Origin: Mytilinidion resinicola
Lineage: Eukaryota > Ascomycota > Dothideomycetes > Mytilinidiales > Mytilinidiaceae
Length of the DNA: 64,000 bases
Direction: 5' to 3'
NCBI RefSeq assembly: GCF_010093595.1
Contig: NW_022985453.1
Span: forward strand, 1,157,753-1,221,752
Shown: positions 32,932 through 43,917 of the stretch, one piece after another
Layout: each line of letters opens with the position of its first letter
How positions within the stretch are numbered: the stretch's first letter is position 1
The notes under the pieces: generated by a model
Told to the model about the DNA's origin: nothing
Databases searched by the model: none
What the model saw: only the letters and a program-made list of their open reading frames with translations
Translations under genes and position numbers: made by a program

Positions 32932-35014
32932 TCAAAGATATTTTACCTTGATCTGTGCCACGCTTACTGTCAACTTTGTGATCTCTGAGAGTTGCTCGAA
33001 ATAGTTGAGAGCGTCGTCGCGCTCCAGACTAATTCCACTCATTAGAGTGTCTCTTCCGTCAGCTTGCGCATTGAGCTGCTTAACTGCATCACTTAGACAC
33101 CTTTGTTCGCCGGTTCCAAGCCCTTTCCTAGCCTCTTCCCACTCTGCTTGGGTACTTGCCTTCCACAAACTCTCGTGACATGGCAAGAGTAGTCGGTCGG
33201 AGATATGATCGTAGAAAAGTGGCTCAAAGTAGACTGGATCTAGTATTTTAGTTGCGCCGAGAAGCTGATGGATGATCATTAGCAAGAAGAGAACACGCCG
33301 AAGTGATTCGTGAATAGTCCACGTCGCCCAAGGCATATTGCTGGCAGTAGGCGAATCAAAGAACTGCGGAGCATCTCTTTCGAGCTGTTTGGTGATGCGG
33401 CGAGTCATTCGGATCAAGTATTCTTGATGTAAGACAGCAGGCGAGAGTTTCGAGTCGTATCGATTTTCGGACAGAAGTCCTTCGATTTGGTAGATGCACA
33501 TGGCATGAAGAGCTGCAGTGATCTCCTCATATTTGCCGCACATGGATGGCTTCAAGTTGTCAGTACGATACTCCAGTAGACTGCTCTCATGTGGCCTTGA
33601 GCATTGATTGGAGGTCTCTGCTTCTCACTCACCAAGTCTTTGAGCAATTTTTCTCTCTGGTCACAGAATATGTTGCAAACGAAGGGGAGCCCCGACTGTT
33701 CCGCATGCATCTTCATTCCAACACACGCAAGAGCAACCGCGATGGGCTCTGGCATTCCTCTAGGCGAATCTCGATTGAGTCTAGGGTGGACAAAAGGTGA
33801 TTGGAAGGTATCCACCAGCATCCGAGTGGGATACTCGGTAATCATCTTGATTGCATCCTCAACGCTGATGGTGCCCGGAGGTAGCGGCTTGTGAGAGCTT
33901 AGCGCGGCTCTCGCAACTTCGGATAGGCTATCGGAGTGCTTTGTTATCGACTTGGAGCGATACCCAATAGAAAGTGGGCCGGAGAGACTACTGGACGGCC
34001 TTGGGTTCGGCGGGGGAGAAGAATGCGGAGATAATGGCGCAGGCGATGAGTGGTTACTCGACTCAGAGTTAGCAGACGATGAGTGCCTTGAGTGGAATAT
34101 GGCATTGGCGGTAGGAGAGTGGTTATGAGAGTACTGGGGCGAGTCTTGCTGAACATGATGACTTTCCGAATTCGAAAGATTTGTACTGATCGATGCAGTC
34201 CGAGGAATCTCGCTGGTGTGGCCATCATGCAGCTGGATGTCTGCTGGGAGCGGGGCCGGCATGAAGGACCAATTTTGTTCCACGGAAGTTGCGTCCTCAT
34301 AGGAGAAAGGAATTTCCATGTGAGGTCGAGAATGGAAAGGGTGGTGCCATAAGTTTGCGGCGCCCTGACTCCATATATCTGACATCCTCTCCAACGGCAT
34401 GTGATTCCCGTTCGGCATATGTTGGTGCACTCGGAAGGCGTAGTCCGTATCGGGAATAGGATCCATCAATTCAAGGAAGAGGCTGTCAATGCCTTCGGCC
34501 GACATGGTATTTGGCTCGGAGACGGCAGTCTGGACGTCTGGCTCAGCACGACTGGGTGGTGGTATTCGCACCGCGGGCTGGGGATCTAGTTTGTACTCGC
34601 ACTGGATAGAGCGAGTAATACAGCGGTCACCTATGAGCTCGAATCAGCATCGCCATAATCAAGTCGCCACGGAAAGAGGACATGGGATAGGAATCATGGC
34701 TAAGCTAGTTCGGCGAAGCTTGCCAACACAGGGCTCAACCGGGCCATTGCAAGAATGCACATGGAAAGACAACATACAGGCTGGCTTGACGTGGTCGCAC
34801 TTGACCTTGGAAGCAATGCAGCTTTCACAAGCTCGCTTTTTGGTGGGCCTCTGCTTTCCGATGGATTTCTCACAGCGGCGTCGATGGCGGTCTCTCAGGT
34901 CCCCTAGCAGACATTAGTCACTGAAGGGATCGAGTCGTGGAAACAGAACTCACTCCTAGTAAACTGCTTCGAGCAAATGGGGCACAGATGCGGATGCTGC
35001 GCGGGGTCCTCCAT
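32932..35014 (-). CDS. Transcription factor with C2H2-type finger plus Zn2Cys6 cluster
   Basis: Exons 34954-35014, 34778-34903, 33633-34630 and 32932-33549 give 600 aa. The N-terminus holds a zinc-finger CPICSKQFTRRDLRDRHRRRC (C2HC variant of a C2H2 finger, residues 10-30), immediately followed by a Zn2Cys6 cluster CESCIASKVKC, then KPACDRCITRSIQC (about residues 44-70). The 147-bp intron splits the codon of the fourth cluster cysteine. A serine/proline-rich linker follows, and the C-terminal half looks like the fungal transcription-factor middle homology region (HAMCIYQIEGLL, WTIHESLRRVLFLLMII). Tandem C2H2-Zn2Cys6 factors are known in fungi, often as regulators of specialised-metabolism or catabolic clusters. 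It lies at the right end of the gene run and probably controls it. Confidence 0.85.
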
Positions 35015-35661
35015 GGCTGACAGCTACACAGCAGCCTGGAGAGGGCCAAGAAGGAGCATTTTAAGAGCTAGCTGTCGTGGAAGCGGGTCGCCACGAACAC
35101 GGGAGCACACGCGGCGGGGCCCATCAAGTACCCAGGAACACCGGGGCCGTGCTGTCAGCGCCAGGGCCACGCGGGATGGGAGCGAGCGTGTATGGAGGAC
35201 GGGGGGCTTTTGCCATTCGCGCGCGGATGGTGTCATGCAGATGCGATAAGTGGCTGCAACAAGACGTTGAAGCTGACAAGAGAAAACCCTACGCGACACG
35301 AGGCCGATCCTCGGTCCCGGGTGCCGAGTGGCTTGGGAGTAGCGCTTAGAATATGCAGCTCATAATAATGAAACGCTCCTAGACCACGCTACGAAGTACC
35401 TTTGCATCTTTGAATGGCACCTAGCTCAAGTTTTCTTGCTATCGCCACGCCGGTACACATCGCGGAGCCCATCCTAACCATCGTTATCGGCTTTACCTTC
35501 CATCTCGCATCGTCTAAGATCCTCTATACCTTCCACGGGGCGCAGCAGTCGACATCGTGGTGTAGAATGCCGCCGCACGACCAAGTTCGCAATGGCATTC
35601 ACGATCGAAACCTCGACGACCCTCCCTGTGGGCGACGTTAGCGACTTAACCAAACACAACC
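35015..35661. other. Intergenic stretch upstream of the transcription factor
   Basis: A 647-bp GC-rich interval holding the transcription-factor promoter. Frames of 60-90 codons occur on both strands but look like composition effects; none is recognisable. Confidence 0.4.
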
Positions 35662-36251
35662 ATGGGGACTAACAGAGACCGAGCGGCAAAGCCGTCCAAA
35701 GGCTATCCAATGCCGTTGGTCTTCAACGCCTTCATGCGCGGCGTGCTCAACTTCACGGGCATCGACCGTGCTGTCGAGATCTATGAATTGATGAAAGACT
35801 ACTGCTGGGCCATGGACTCAAAGGCCTCGTGCGATTTCTCGAAGCCGCTGACCGTTAAGGCCCGCGATTGGGCAAACGGCAACTTCATTTGGAAGGAGTT
35901 CAGGGCGCTGCGCACGAAGATTTATGGGAAGGTTTGGATCGGTTCCTCTGGTCGGGCGCTCTTCGTGAACACATGCCGCAAGAAGGAGCATTACAAGGCC
36001 TATGAGACGACTTCTAAAGAAGTTTTGTATACAAGAATGGTGTCAACGCCCACCGCTTGAACCAAGAAATCGCCAAGCTTCCTCCCGTGTTCAGACAGCC
36101 CGGTGAGCAATCTTATATTAAGGCCCTACGCAATGTGGGAGGTGCGCAGAATCAATTCGATGACGTTGAAGATGAGTCCTTGGAACGGCTAGTGGACGAG
36201 GTATGCGCGTATATGATGCCGGAGGACTCTGGACGTAGCTGTGGACAGTAA
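35662..36251 (+). pseudogene. Unrecognised gene, probably broken by a frameshift
   Basis: A frame from ATG 35662 runs 132 codons (MGTNRDRAAKPSKGYPMP...). The neighbouring frame then continues with similarly protein-like sequence (YKNGVNAHRLNQEIAKLP...) to a stop at 36249-36251. The switch falls within 36018-36057, with no room for an intron, so a one- or two-base frameshift is likely. I do not recognise the family. It lies only 85 bp from the left end of the degraded transposon block, which may explain its decay. A genuine 132-aa protein ending at 36060 cannot be excluded. Confidence 0.4.
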
Positions 36252-36607
36252 TGTTAGCAGACAATTCCCTCTGCGATTGAGTCGCGTCCGAGTCCGCCTC
36301 CAGTCGACCCCGCTTTGGGTTCTCGAAGTATGATAACGTACTCCACAAGCGAGCGGCCCACCCAAGCGAGTGGCCCACCTCACAAGCAAATCGCAACATT
36401 AAATGCAAATTGCTCCACAACGCCAATAGATATTAACTTAATACGACCTGCAGTCTAATCTACAACAATTTCCTTATCTTTTTGACACGTACGAGAGTTA
36501 TGTCCTGTCTCGCCGCAGCGCCTGCAGCGCGCCTGCTGCCGTGCACTTCCACCCGGGTGCCTCCTATTTTGACGCATTTCCCCCTCAATTTGTTCATTGG
36601 CTTCCTT

Positions 36608-36790
36608 TTAAGCGATTATATTAGAGCCCTGTGCCTTTGTTAGGACTCCTTGCCTCTGAATTCGCTTTCTTTTGCGCTTTCTACGCTTTGTGGCGGCCTT
36701 ATTCGCCTTTTGAAGGCTTGTAACCTGATCGCGCAATAACACAGCCCTATGCATCTGCATCTCAGCGCCTCTAACGAGCGAATCAAGCAA
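36608..36790 (-). pseudogene. C-terminal fragment of pogo-type transposase (element B)
   Basis: A 60-codon open frame that escaped heavy RIP. It has the LRDQVTSLQKANKAATKRRK stretch typical of the region before the zinc knuckle of Fot1/Pot2-type DDE transposases. The zinc-knuckle segment follows downstream in the transposon. Confidence 0.6.
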
Positions 36791-37631
36791 CTTAAGAATT
36801 GCAGTAGGAGAGCTATATTAATGCATTTAAATGCGATTATAAATTAAAGCTAACTAAAAGCCTAGCTTAAGAGCATTACTTAGTGTTTTTAATTCCTATT
36901 AAGCCTCTACAGCGGGAGGCGACGGTGTATAAAGTATAATATTAAGCTTTAAAAGTACTGCCTCTAGATTAAGCAGTATAAAACCGGCGCCTTAAAAGCT
37001 TGCGCAAATATTACTCTTTATAAATAAGTTGTTAAATACTGCTTTAAAAGCTAGTAGGAACTTAAGCTTTATAATATAGTTAATATAGTTACGCGCTAAA
37101 TCCTTAATTTAGCAACTATACGCTTTTTTTAACGGCGCAAAATAGCCTATATTAAGCGGCTATAATAAATATAAGGCGTGTAGCAGTATATATAGCGTAA
37201 TAATATTATTCTTCTTATAAAGCTCTTTAAATTTAAGCGAGTTATAGCTTTTATAACCGTCTAAAATAAGTAAGTAATATACGCCTATAGTGCAGTCCTT
37301 TATATATATATTAAAATATTACAGCTATATAATACTAAGCTTATTTATTATTTAGCTATTATTACTTATTACTATAGCCTAGTCTAGTAGTATATTACTG
37401 CCCTTATACTATATAAAAAGGTAGTATTTACCTGCAAGGATAATAAACGGCGGGATTACCTACCTATAAGTATTAATAGCCTTAATTATAGTAGCCTATT
37501 TGCGATTACTTAGTTATATAGCTTTTAGTTAATTCTATTTCTTAAAGCCTATAATAACTACTTTTATTAAAATAACACCTATTTAAAAGCTAGTTTTATT
37601 AAAGTTATAAAAGTTATTATTTATAATACTA

Positions 37632-39478
37632 ACGTAATCCATAAGTTAGTAGCCCGTATAAGCTAGTAGCCTACCTAACTTAACACGCGACGCGTTGTCT
37701 AATAACCACCCTAATAGCAGCACTATAATAATAAGAAGCTATTTTTTAAGAAGGCAGAGTTATTCTAGGCGTTTAAGCCTATAAAACCGGCTAAATTACA
37801 TCCTTCTAAGGCGTTAAGAAACTATATAATATGCCCAGAAAAACGGTTACGCGTCGCGCCCGTGGTATTTTTCTATAACGCGGTGCTATCTCTAAAAATC
37901 GCCGTTTTACACCTGTATAAGAAGAGGTTCTTATATAAAGGATTCTGTCGATAGACTAGCGTAGTATGCCGCCCTGTATTACTACTGTACGGCAGATAGC
38001 TAGTATTCTAGCTAGCCAACGCGTTGTATAGAATACCCCCTTTACTATTGGCTAGAACTGGGTGCGAAATTTTATCAGCCGCTATAATAACCTAAAATCC
38101 AAATTTAATCGCAAATACGACTATTAGCGTGCTAAATACGAAGATCCTGTGCTTATCCGGGCCTAGTTTAAACGCGTGCAAGATATTAAGATATAATATA
38201 GAATTTTTAATAAAGACACCTAGAATTTTAATAAGACCGGCTGCTAAATAGGTGTTATTACAACTGCCCGGGTTATTACTAGAATAGACTATGCCGGCCG
38301 GCCTAGAACTATACAGCCGGGCAATCGAGAATAGGTTATAATTATCGAATATATTAATATAATAGGGGTTAAAATTCCACCCCTAGTTATCTTTAAAGCA
38401 ATAATATACTAAGCCGCTTAGTACGAGGTTATTCTAAAGGAATAGTTAATCGGCGTTAGTAAAAATAGCTAGATAATAAATAAAATTAGCCTTGCCTGGC
38501 TAAAACTATTCTATAAGTATACAAAAAATCGCACAGTTAGCACGCATCGGATGTTTGTATTAGACGGCCACGATAGCTATATAAACCCCGAATTCGACTA
38601 ATTCTACCTAGATTATAATATTATTATTGTCTGCATGCCTGCATATTTATCGCATCTACTATAGCCCCTAGATATTAGCTATTTCTCCGTGCTAAAGCGG
38701 TTCTATAGACGCCTAGTTGAATAGATTATAGGCTATAGTATTAACTATATCGATAAACACAAATTCCTACCTATATATAGGCAGGCCAGGCAGGAGGCAC
38801 TATATACAGGCAATATACGGGCGGGATTTACAGCTACTAGCCTAGTTCTATACAACCCCGATCGTGTGCTATTATTGCTGTATACCGGATATTACACGCC
38901 GCTACCCCCCTTTCTACGGCTATAATTAAATAGATTCTAGACAGCCGAAACACCCTATAATATCGCCGAGCTATAAAAGCAGACAGCCCTGCTAAAGCGC
39001 TATTACTAGCAGCGTATATATAGCCTATAAAGTCCAGCAGAATAGGCTTTTAGCTAAATTATTAAGGCGTGCGAAACAGTAATATTAAACGCCGTGCTGC
39101 TTATAAGCGAAAATAAGAAGCTGCGTATAGAGAATTAGCGCCAGAAATAAAAGAAGGTAAGAAAGCGCATATATATAGCTAGAAAGGGTATTCTATTAGG
39201 TAAAAAAGCAGCCGATCGTGTATAACCTATATAGGAAGGGGCAGCAGAGAAGGCAGTAGAGCCACCGGCCGAGCGGCTATAGCAAGTAAAACCTAGGTGC
39301 AGCATGTGCGAATCAACAAAATATAATACACGTACGTGCCCTAGGCGGCAGGCAGCTAGCTAGTATATAGCTGTATTAAATATATTTATTTATAGTGGAG
39401 TAATTCGGAATATTTAGCCTTAGTAGCGTGGTTAGGTAGGCTACTAGCTTGTGCGGGCTATTAACTTATAAATTACGT
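37632..39478 (+). mobile_element. Pogo/Fot1-like DNA transposon A, nested in B, RIP-degraded
   Basis: 1847 bp, flanked by TA on both sides (37630-37631 and 39479-39480), with terminal inverted repeats of about 50 bp beginning ACGTAATCCATAAGTTAGTA. The degraded plus-strand transposase is readable once TAG/TAA are treated as former W/Q codons. It shows a helix-turn-helix part with NWVRNFISR and KYDY(W)RAKYEDP (about 38,040-38,150), the DDE catalytic region with VLDGHDSY and VCMPAYLSHLL (38,560-38,660), and a C-terminal cysteine segment near 39,300-39,345. Many stop codons rule out function. It belongs to the same family as elements B and C by inverted-repeat sequence. Confidence 0.82.
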
Positions 39479-40036
39479 TATACTTCGCCTTTATATTACG
39501 TATAAGCTTAAACTATAGCGTAATAATTCTTAGATTTTTATATAGGGCTTTTTAGTAATTATACTTTTAATTAAACCGTGTTTAAAGCTTATTAGTCCGC
39601 TTAATAAAGTTATATAGCTAGTTCTTGCTAACCTAGCCGGCACCGCGCTTATTTAGCAGCTTATTAGCTATATTTTATACAGCGCTTAGCTGCGGTGTAA
39701 ACCCTTTTAAATCTAGGTTAATTATATATTAAATAACAACTAATTCCTCTAGCTTTATAAGCTTCTTTAAATTAGGCTTATAATCGCGTCGGGCGGTTAT
39801 TCCGTCGCGTTGTTATTATAGGGTTGTTCGGGGGATATTATATATTGCAACAGCGCATTACACGCTTTTAAACTACTTTTTATCGATTGCTAAGATAGCT
39901 ATATATATCTAGCCTTCTTTTTAAATTAATTGCGTATTATATTATTAAGGTATAGTAGTTAAAAGTTAACAAAGCGCGTTCCGGTAATAAGGTAGACTAC
40001 TTACTTAGGTAGGCCGTTCGCTTATAGAGTATATTA

Positions 40037-40636
40037 TAGGAAGATACCTAGTAGTTAGCTATATATAGGAACTTAGGATAAAAAAAGATTAAACTAAAAA
40101 TAGATTCTTTTAATATATATAGAGGCTAATGCCCTATAAAATAGCTATATATATTATATTAAGTTATATATATTATTATTATTATTTTACCTTTTATAAA
40201 ACCTTAAATTATAGTAAAACTAAAAAAAATTTAAAAGTAGATTTTTACTTACGTAATATATAAAGTAGAGATTAACTCTCTACCTGCCTATAAAACTAAC
40301 CTACCTTTATACTAGTAAATGCGATTTAGAACTTATTAAACTTAACTTTAATAGTTCTAGCTAATATATAAATCTCTAAAATTTATACCCTTACTACTAG
40401 CAGCGTTTTTACTATACTTTTTATACTCCGAATTTTTTACACCTTATTATTTTTTCTATTCCAAGATATTTATCTATTTATTTTTAAGAATTTTATTTCT
40501 CTTTACTTTCTGCATCGGTTACGCCTTACTAATTCTATTTTTTAGTACTAAGTAACCGTTTAGGCTATATACTAGTTAGGAACGCTTATTACTAATTTTA
40601 TTTAGGTGAATTCGATTTCTAATATAGGGCTTAGAG
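40037..40636. other. AT-rich spacer, no identifiable element
   Basis: 600 bp between pogo element B and the LTR of Gypsy element D, with the same RIP-like composition and short TA/TTA microsatellites (for example 40,160-40,190). No coding pattern is seen. Confidence 0.4.
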
Positions 40637-41175
40637 TATAATAGGTTGTTTTTTCTATACCTTCCTTCTATTATATACTAAGGTAGGGTATAGGTTAAGT
40701 TATTATCGGGGTGTAATAGTCTTTAAAAGGTAAGGTAAGATTAATCTTAGGTATAAAACGGGGTTATTACTTCTAATAGGTAGTATTAAAGTCTTAAGTT
40801 AAATATAAGGTTTCTATTTATATAAAGAAGCGTCCTTATATATAAAAGCTCCGCTCTAAAAAATCTATTTACTTATCTAGCTTATAGCCTTAAGCTCTAT
40901 AAGCTCTATTCTAGCTTATAGCCTTAAGCTTTTTAAGCGCTCTTTTAGCTTACTGCCTTAAGCTTTTTAAGCTATTATATAACCCTGTTTCTATAATATT
41001 CTATTCTTAGATTATTCCTATCTACTAGCAGTCTATAGGGGAATCTAGGATTTCTATCTATTCTATATATAACTTTTTTAGTTCTATAACCTAGTTCTAT
41101 ATAATTAATTTTATCTACTTATTTATCTCTATAAGTGCCTCTGCGCTTAGGTAGTTTATATTACAGGTTATAATA
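40637..41175 (-). repeat. 3' LTR of Gypsy element D
   Basis: 539 bp, starts TATAATAGG and ends GGTTATAATA (probably TGTAACAGG...GGTTGTAACA before mutation). A second full copy is at 62424-62963; partial copies are at 51024-51240 and 54132-54455. The middle contains short repeats of GCCTTAAGCT. Confidence 0.85.
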
Positions 41176-43649
41176 CTTGCTCCCTTTTCTAAAGCTTTTA
41201 GCCTAAAAGTATTTCTATAGTAGGGTTTTAAATAAGTAGCTAGTAATACCCTATCTACTAGGCTGTTATTATACTACTCTATTTCTTCTTTTATAATATC
41301 TAACGCCTTAAAAGCTAAGAAATAAGAAAGTTATCTTACGCTTGCGGATTATATTAACGCGTCTGGTTTAAAAGTTATACCTTATTCCCGGTATAAGTCT
41401 CGGGGTTTATTATATATAGTTTTTATATCTAACTCTAATTATTATTTAGCCTGCGTTTAGGCGCAACAATTAAACTATAATATTACCGGTATTTTAGCGG
41501 CTGCCTATAGGTTAGTATAGTTTCTTATTATATATATTTATTTTTTATCTAACCTTTATAGGGCGAAAACTGTTCTATATAGAAAATAAACTCTATTATA
41601 AAAAGTTAGAAACTTATACGGTTCTAAAAGCGGCTATAGTAAAACTTAATTACCTAGATTCTTAAAAGGAACTACTGTGTAAGCGTGGTAAGAAAATAAT
41701 ATATTATAGTTTTAAGACTCTAGAAGAGCTTAAGGAAGATAATTAGAAAGAGGCTAAGTAGAAAAAACAAGAGCGTGCTAAGCAAGAAGGCTTACCTTCT
41801 GCCTTAGGGCCTGTTAGGTATTCTTTTTTTTTTTTAGAGTATACCGGGCACTAATAGCTGTCCCCTTTACTGCTATATATTCTAATTAGAAAGCAGTAAT
41901 AATCCGCCTTCGGATTCCTTTAATTCTTCCTAGTTAGACGGTGCGCTGTTGCCGTCTTTTTAGGCTATTCCGGATTCTAGCGGTAAAACTACTGCAGGAG
42001 TTCCTAATAGTTTACTAAACTCTTAACTAGTTTCTATATATTCTTAGAAGTGCTGTATTTTTTCTACTTAATTAGGTACTTTTTTTGCTAACTATACTAT
42101 TAGGAATCTAGGATTTGCTTAACCTTATATTTATTATTATTATTAACCTTAATATTGTTTTCTAGCTTAGTGTTTAGTAGTGCGGGTTCTAGTAGCAATA
42201 TATAGAAAACCGGGTGTATTTTTATTCTATTAGGTAGCCTAAGCTTATAGTTTACTAGGCTAATAACGTTCTATATTTTAAATAGTCTAATCTTAATATA
42301 GTCTAACTTTATACTTAGTTGTTTTATTTTAATATTTTTATAGAGTAGGTAGACTTTATCCCCCCTTTTAAAGGTTAGTGTAATACTCCGGTGTTAATTA
42401 TAATATCTTGCTAACCTTAGTATTAGGAATTAGATATCTATTAAAAGCTGTTTCTATAGCTCTTTAATATTTTTAACTAATAGCAGTGCCCTCTAGGCCC
42501 TTATACTATTAAGTTAGGGTTTTTAATACGCCTTTAGATCGAAACTATAGTTTATAAAAAAGGGCGATACCTTTATTATTTCCGTAGATGCGCTATTATA
42601 GGCGAACTAGGCTATTAGTAGTAGTAATACCTAATTATCCTACCTATAATTAATATAGTATTATAGGTACTATTCTAAAGTCTAATTAAGCCTTTCCGTT
42701 TACCCGTCCGTTTAAAGGTAAAACGCTGTAGAAAGCTTATACTTTGTTTTTAGTTATGCAGTAAGGGTCTACCAGAATTTTAATATAAAGAGCTTATTTC
42801 GGTCTAAAATTATCTCCTAGGGTAGCCTATAGTTGCTAATAACGTATTTTAAAAATATATAGGCCAGATTTTCTACTGTTAATACTTTTTAATAGGGGAT
42901 AAAGTAGGTATATTTAGTTAATTAGTCCGTAACTACTAATATTATATTATACTTTATACCTGTTATAGGTTTAATAAACTATAGTAGCTTAACTATAAAG
43001 TTCTATATAATAGATTTCTATACCCTTTCTAGTATAGAGGGACTCTTTATTAGTCCGTATAGTGCGTGTTATACTAACTTATTCTTCGCGCACTTATATT
43101 TATATACAATTTTCTCCGTTAGTTTCCGGAGTCTAGGAAAATAGAATATTCTTACAATTTTTTCCTGTGTTCTTTCCACTCCCTAGTGCCTATACGCCGG
43201 TATACTATAGAATTTCTTAATAAGCTCTTTTTATAAGGTCTTAGGTATAAATATCTTATTCTATAAGGTAATAATACTGTTTTAGATTTCTTTTTATTTT
43301 TAGTTTACAGGTTTTAGGCGCAAACTTTACTAGTTATAACCTGCTAAATCCCGGCTTTTTTAGTCTAATTTCTGTGCTGCCTTAATTTATCTATACTACT
43401 TATTATTCTTAAACTAATAAGTAGCTGCTACTTATATATAGTTGAATTTAAAAGTTCCTAGACTTTTCTTCCTAAGTATAAATTACCTGGCTTTTCCGGC
43501 TCCTTCTATATAGTCCGGCCTTTAGCTAAGTATATCTATATAAGCGTTTTTAGATCCCTTTTAGTATATAATCCTAAAATTAAAGGTTTCTAGTTTTTCT
43601 AACTATTTTACTTATTTTCTATTTAACTTTTTAGTTATAGTAAAGTATA

Positions 43650-43917
43650 TATTACAGTCTCGGGCGGCAGGATTGCCCTAGCTAGCTCGGGCAGGTAGGT
43701 AGAAGTAATAACTAAATTTACTACGTGTTCTATAATATACAGCAGGTAGGCAGGTTAAATAATAAGATATAGCTTAAGGAGCTATAAAAAGGCAGGGCGG
43801 CGGTCGGCAGGTATACTCCTGCTAAGGCTCGCATAGGCCCTTATAATAAGGCCTCTCGCCGGGTCCTAATATTACGTGTTATACTATACAGTAAGCTTCA
43901 CCGTTTAAGCTGTAACA
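43650..43917 (-). repeat. 3' LTR of element E
   Basis: 268 bp, TATTACAGTCTCGGGCGGCA at its left end and GCTGTAACA at its right end. The pair with 49142-49409 is collinear; the differences I compared are all C/T or G/A transitions. Confidence 0.9.

Larger units (their letters stand above)
36336..40034 (-). mobile_element. Pogo/Fot1-like DNA transposon B, RIP-degraded, interrupted by copy A
   Basis: The left terminal inverted repeat starts at 36336 (ACGTACTCCACAAGCGAGCG), the right one ends at 40034 (complement reads ATATACTCTATAAGCGAACG). Both are flanked by TA (36334-36335 and 40035-36), the target of Tc1/mariner/pogo elements. Removing the nested copy A (37632-39478 plus one TA) leaves about 1.85 kb, the usual Fot1/Pot2 size. 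The transposase is on the minus strand. Its C-terminal zinc knuckle reads CRRCGETGHNSRTC near 36,480-36,560, preceded by a basic coiled segment (36608-36790, ATKRRKRKRKR). Its N-terminal helix-turn-helix half lies at 39,490-39,950 (VSKNWLYNF with TAG for W). The left end is almost unmutated, the rest heavily RIPed. It cannot encode an active transposase. Confidence 0.8.
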
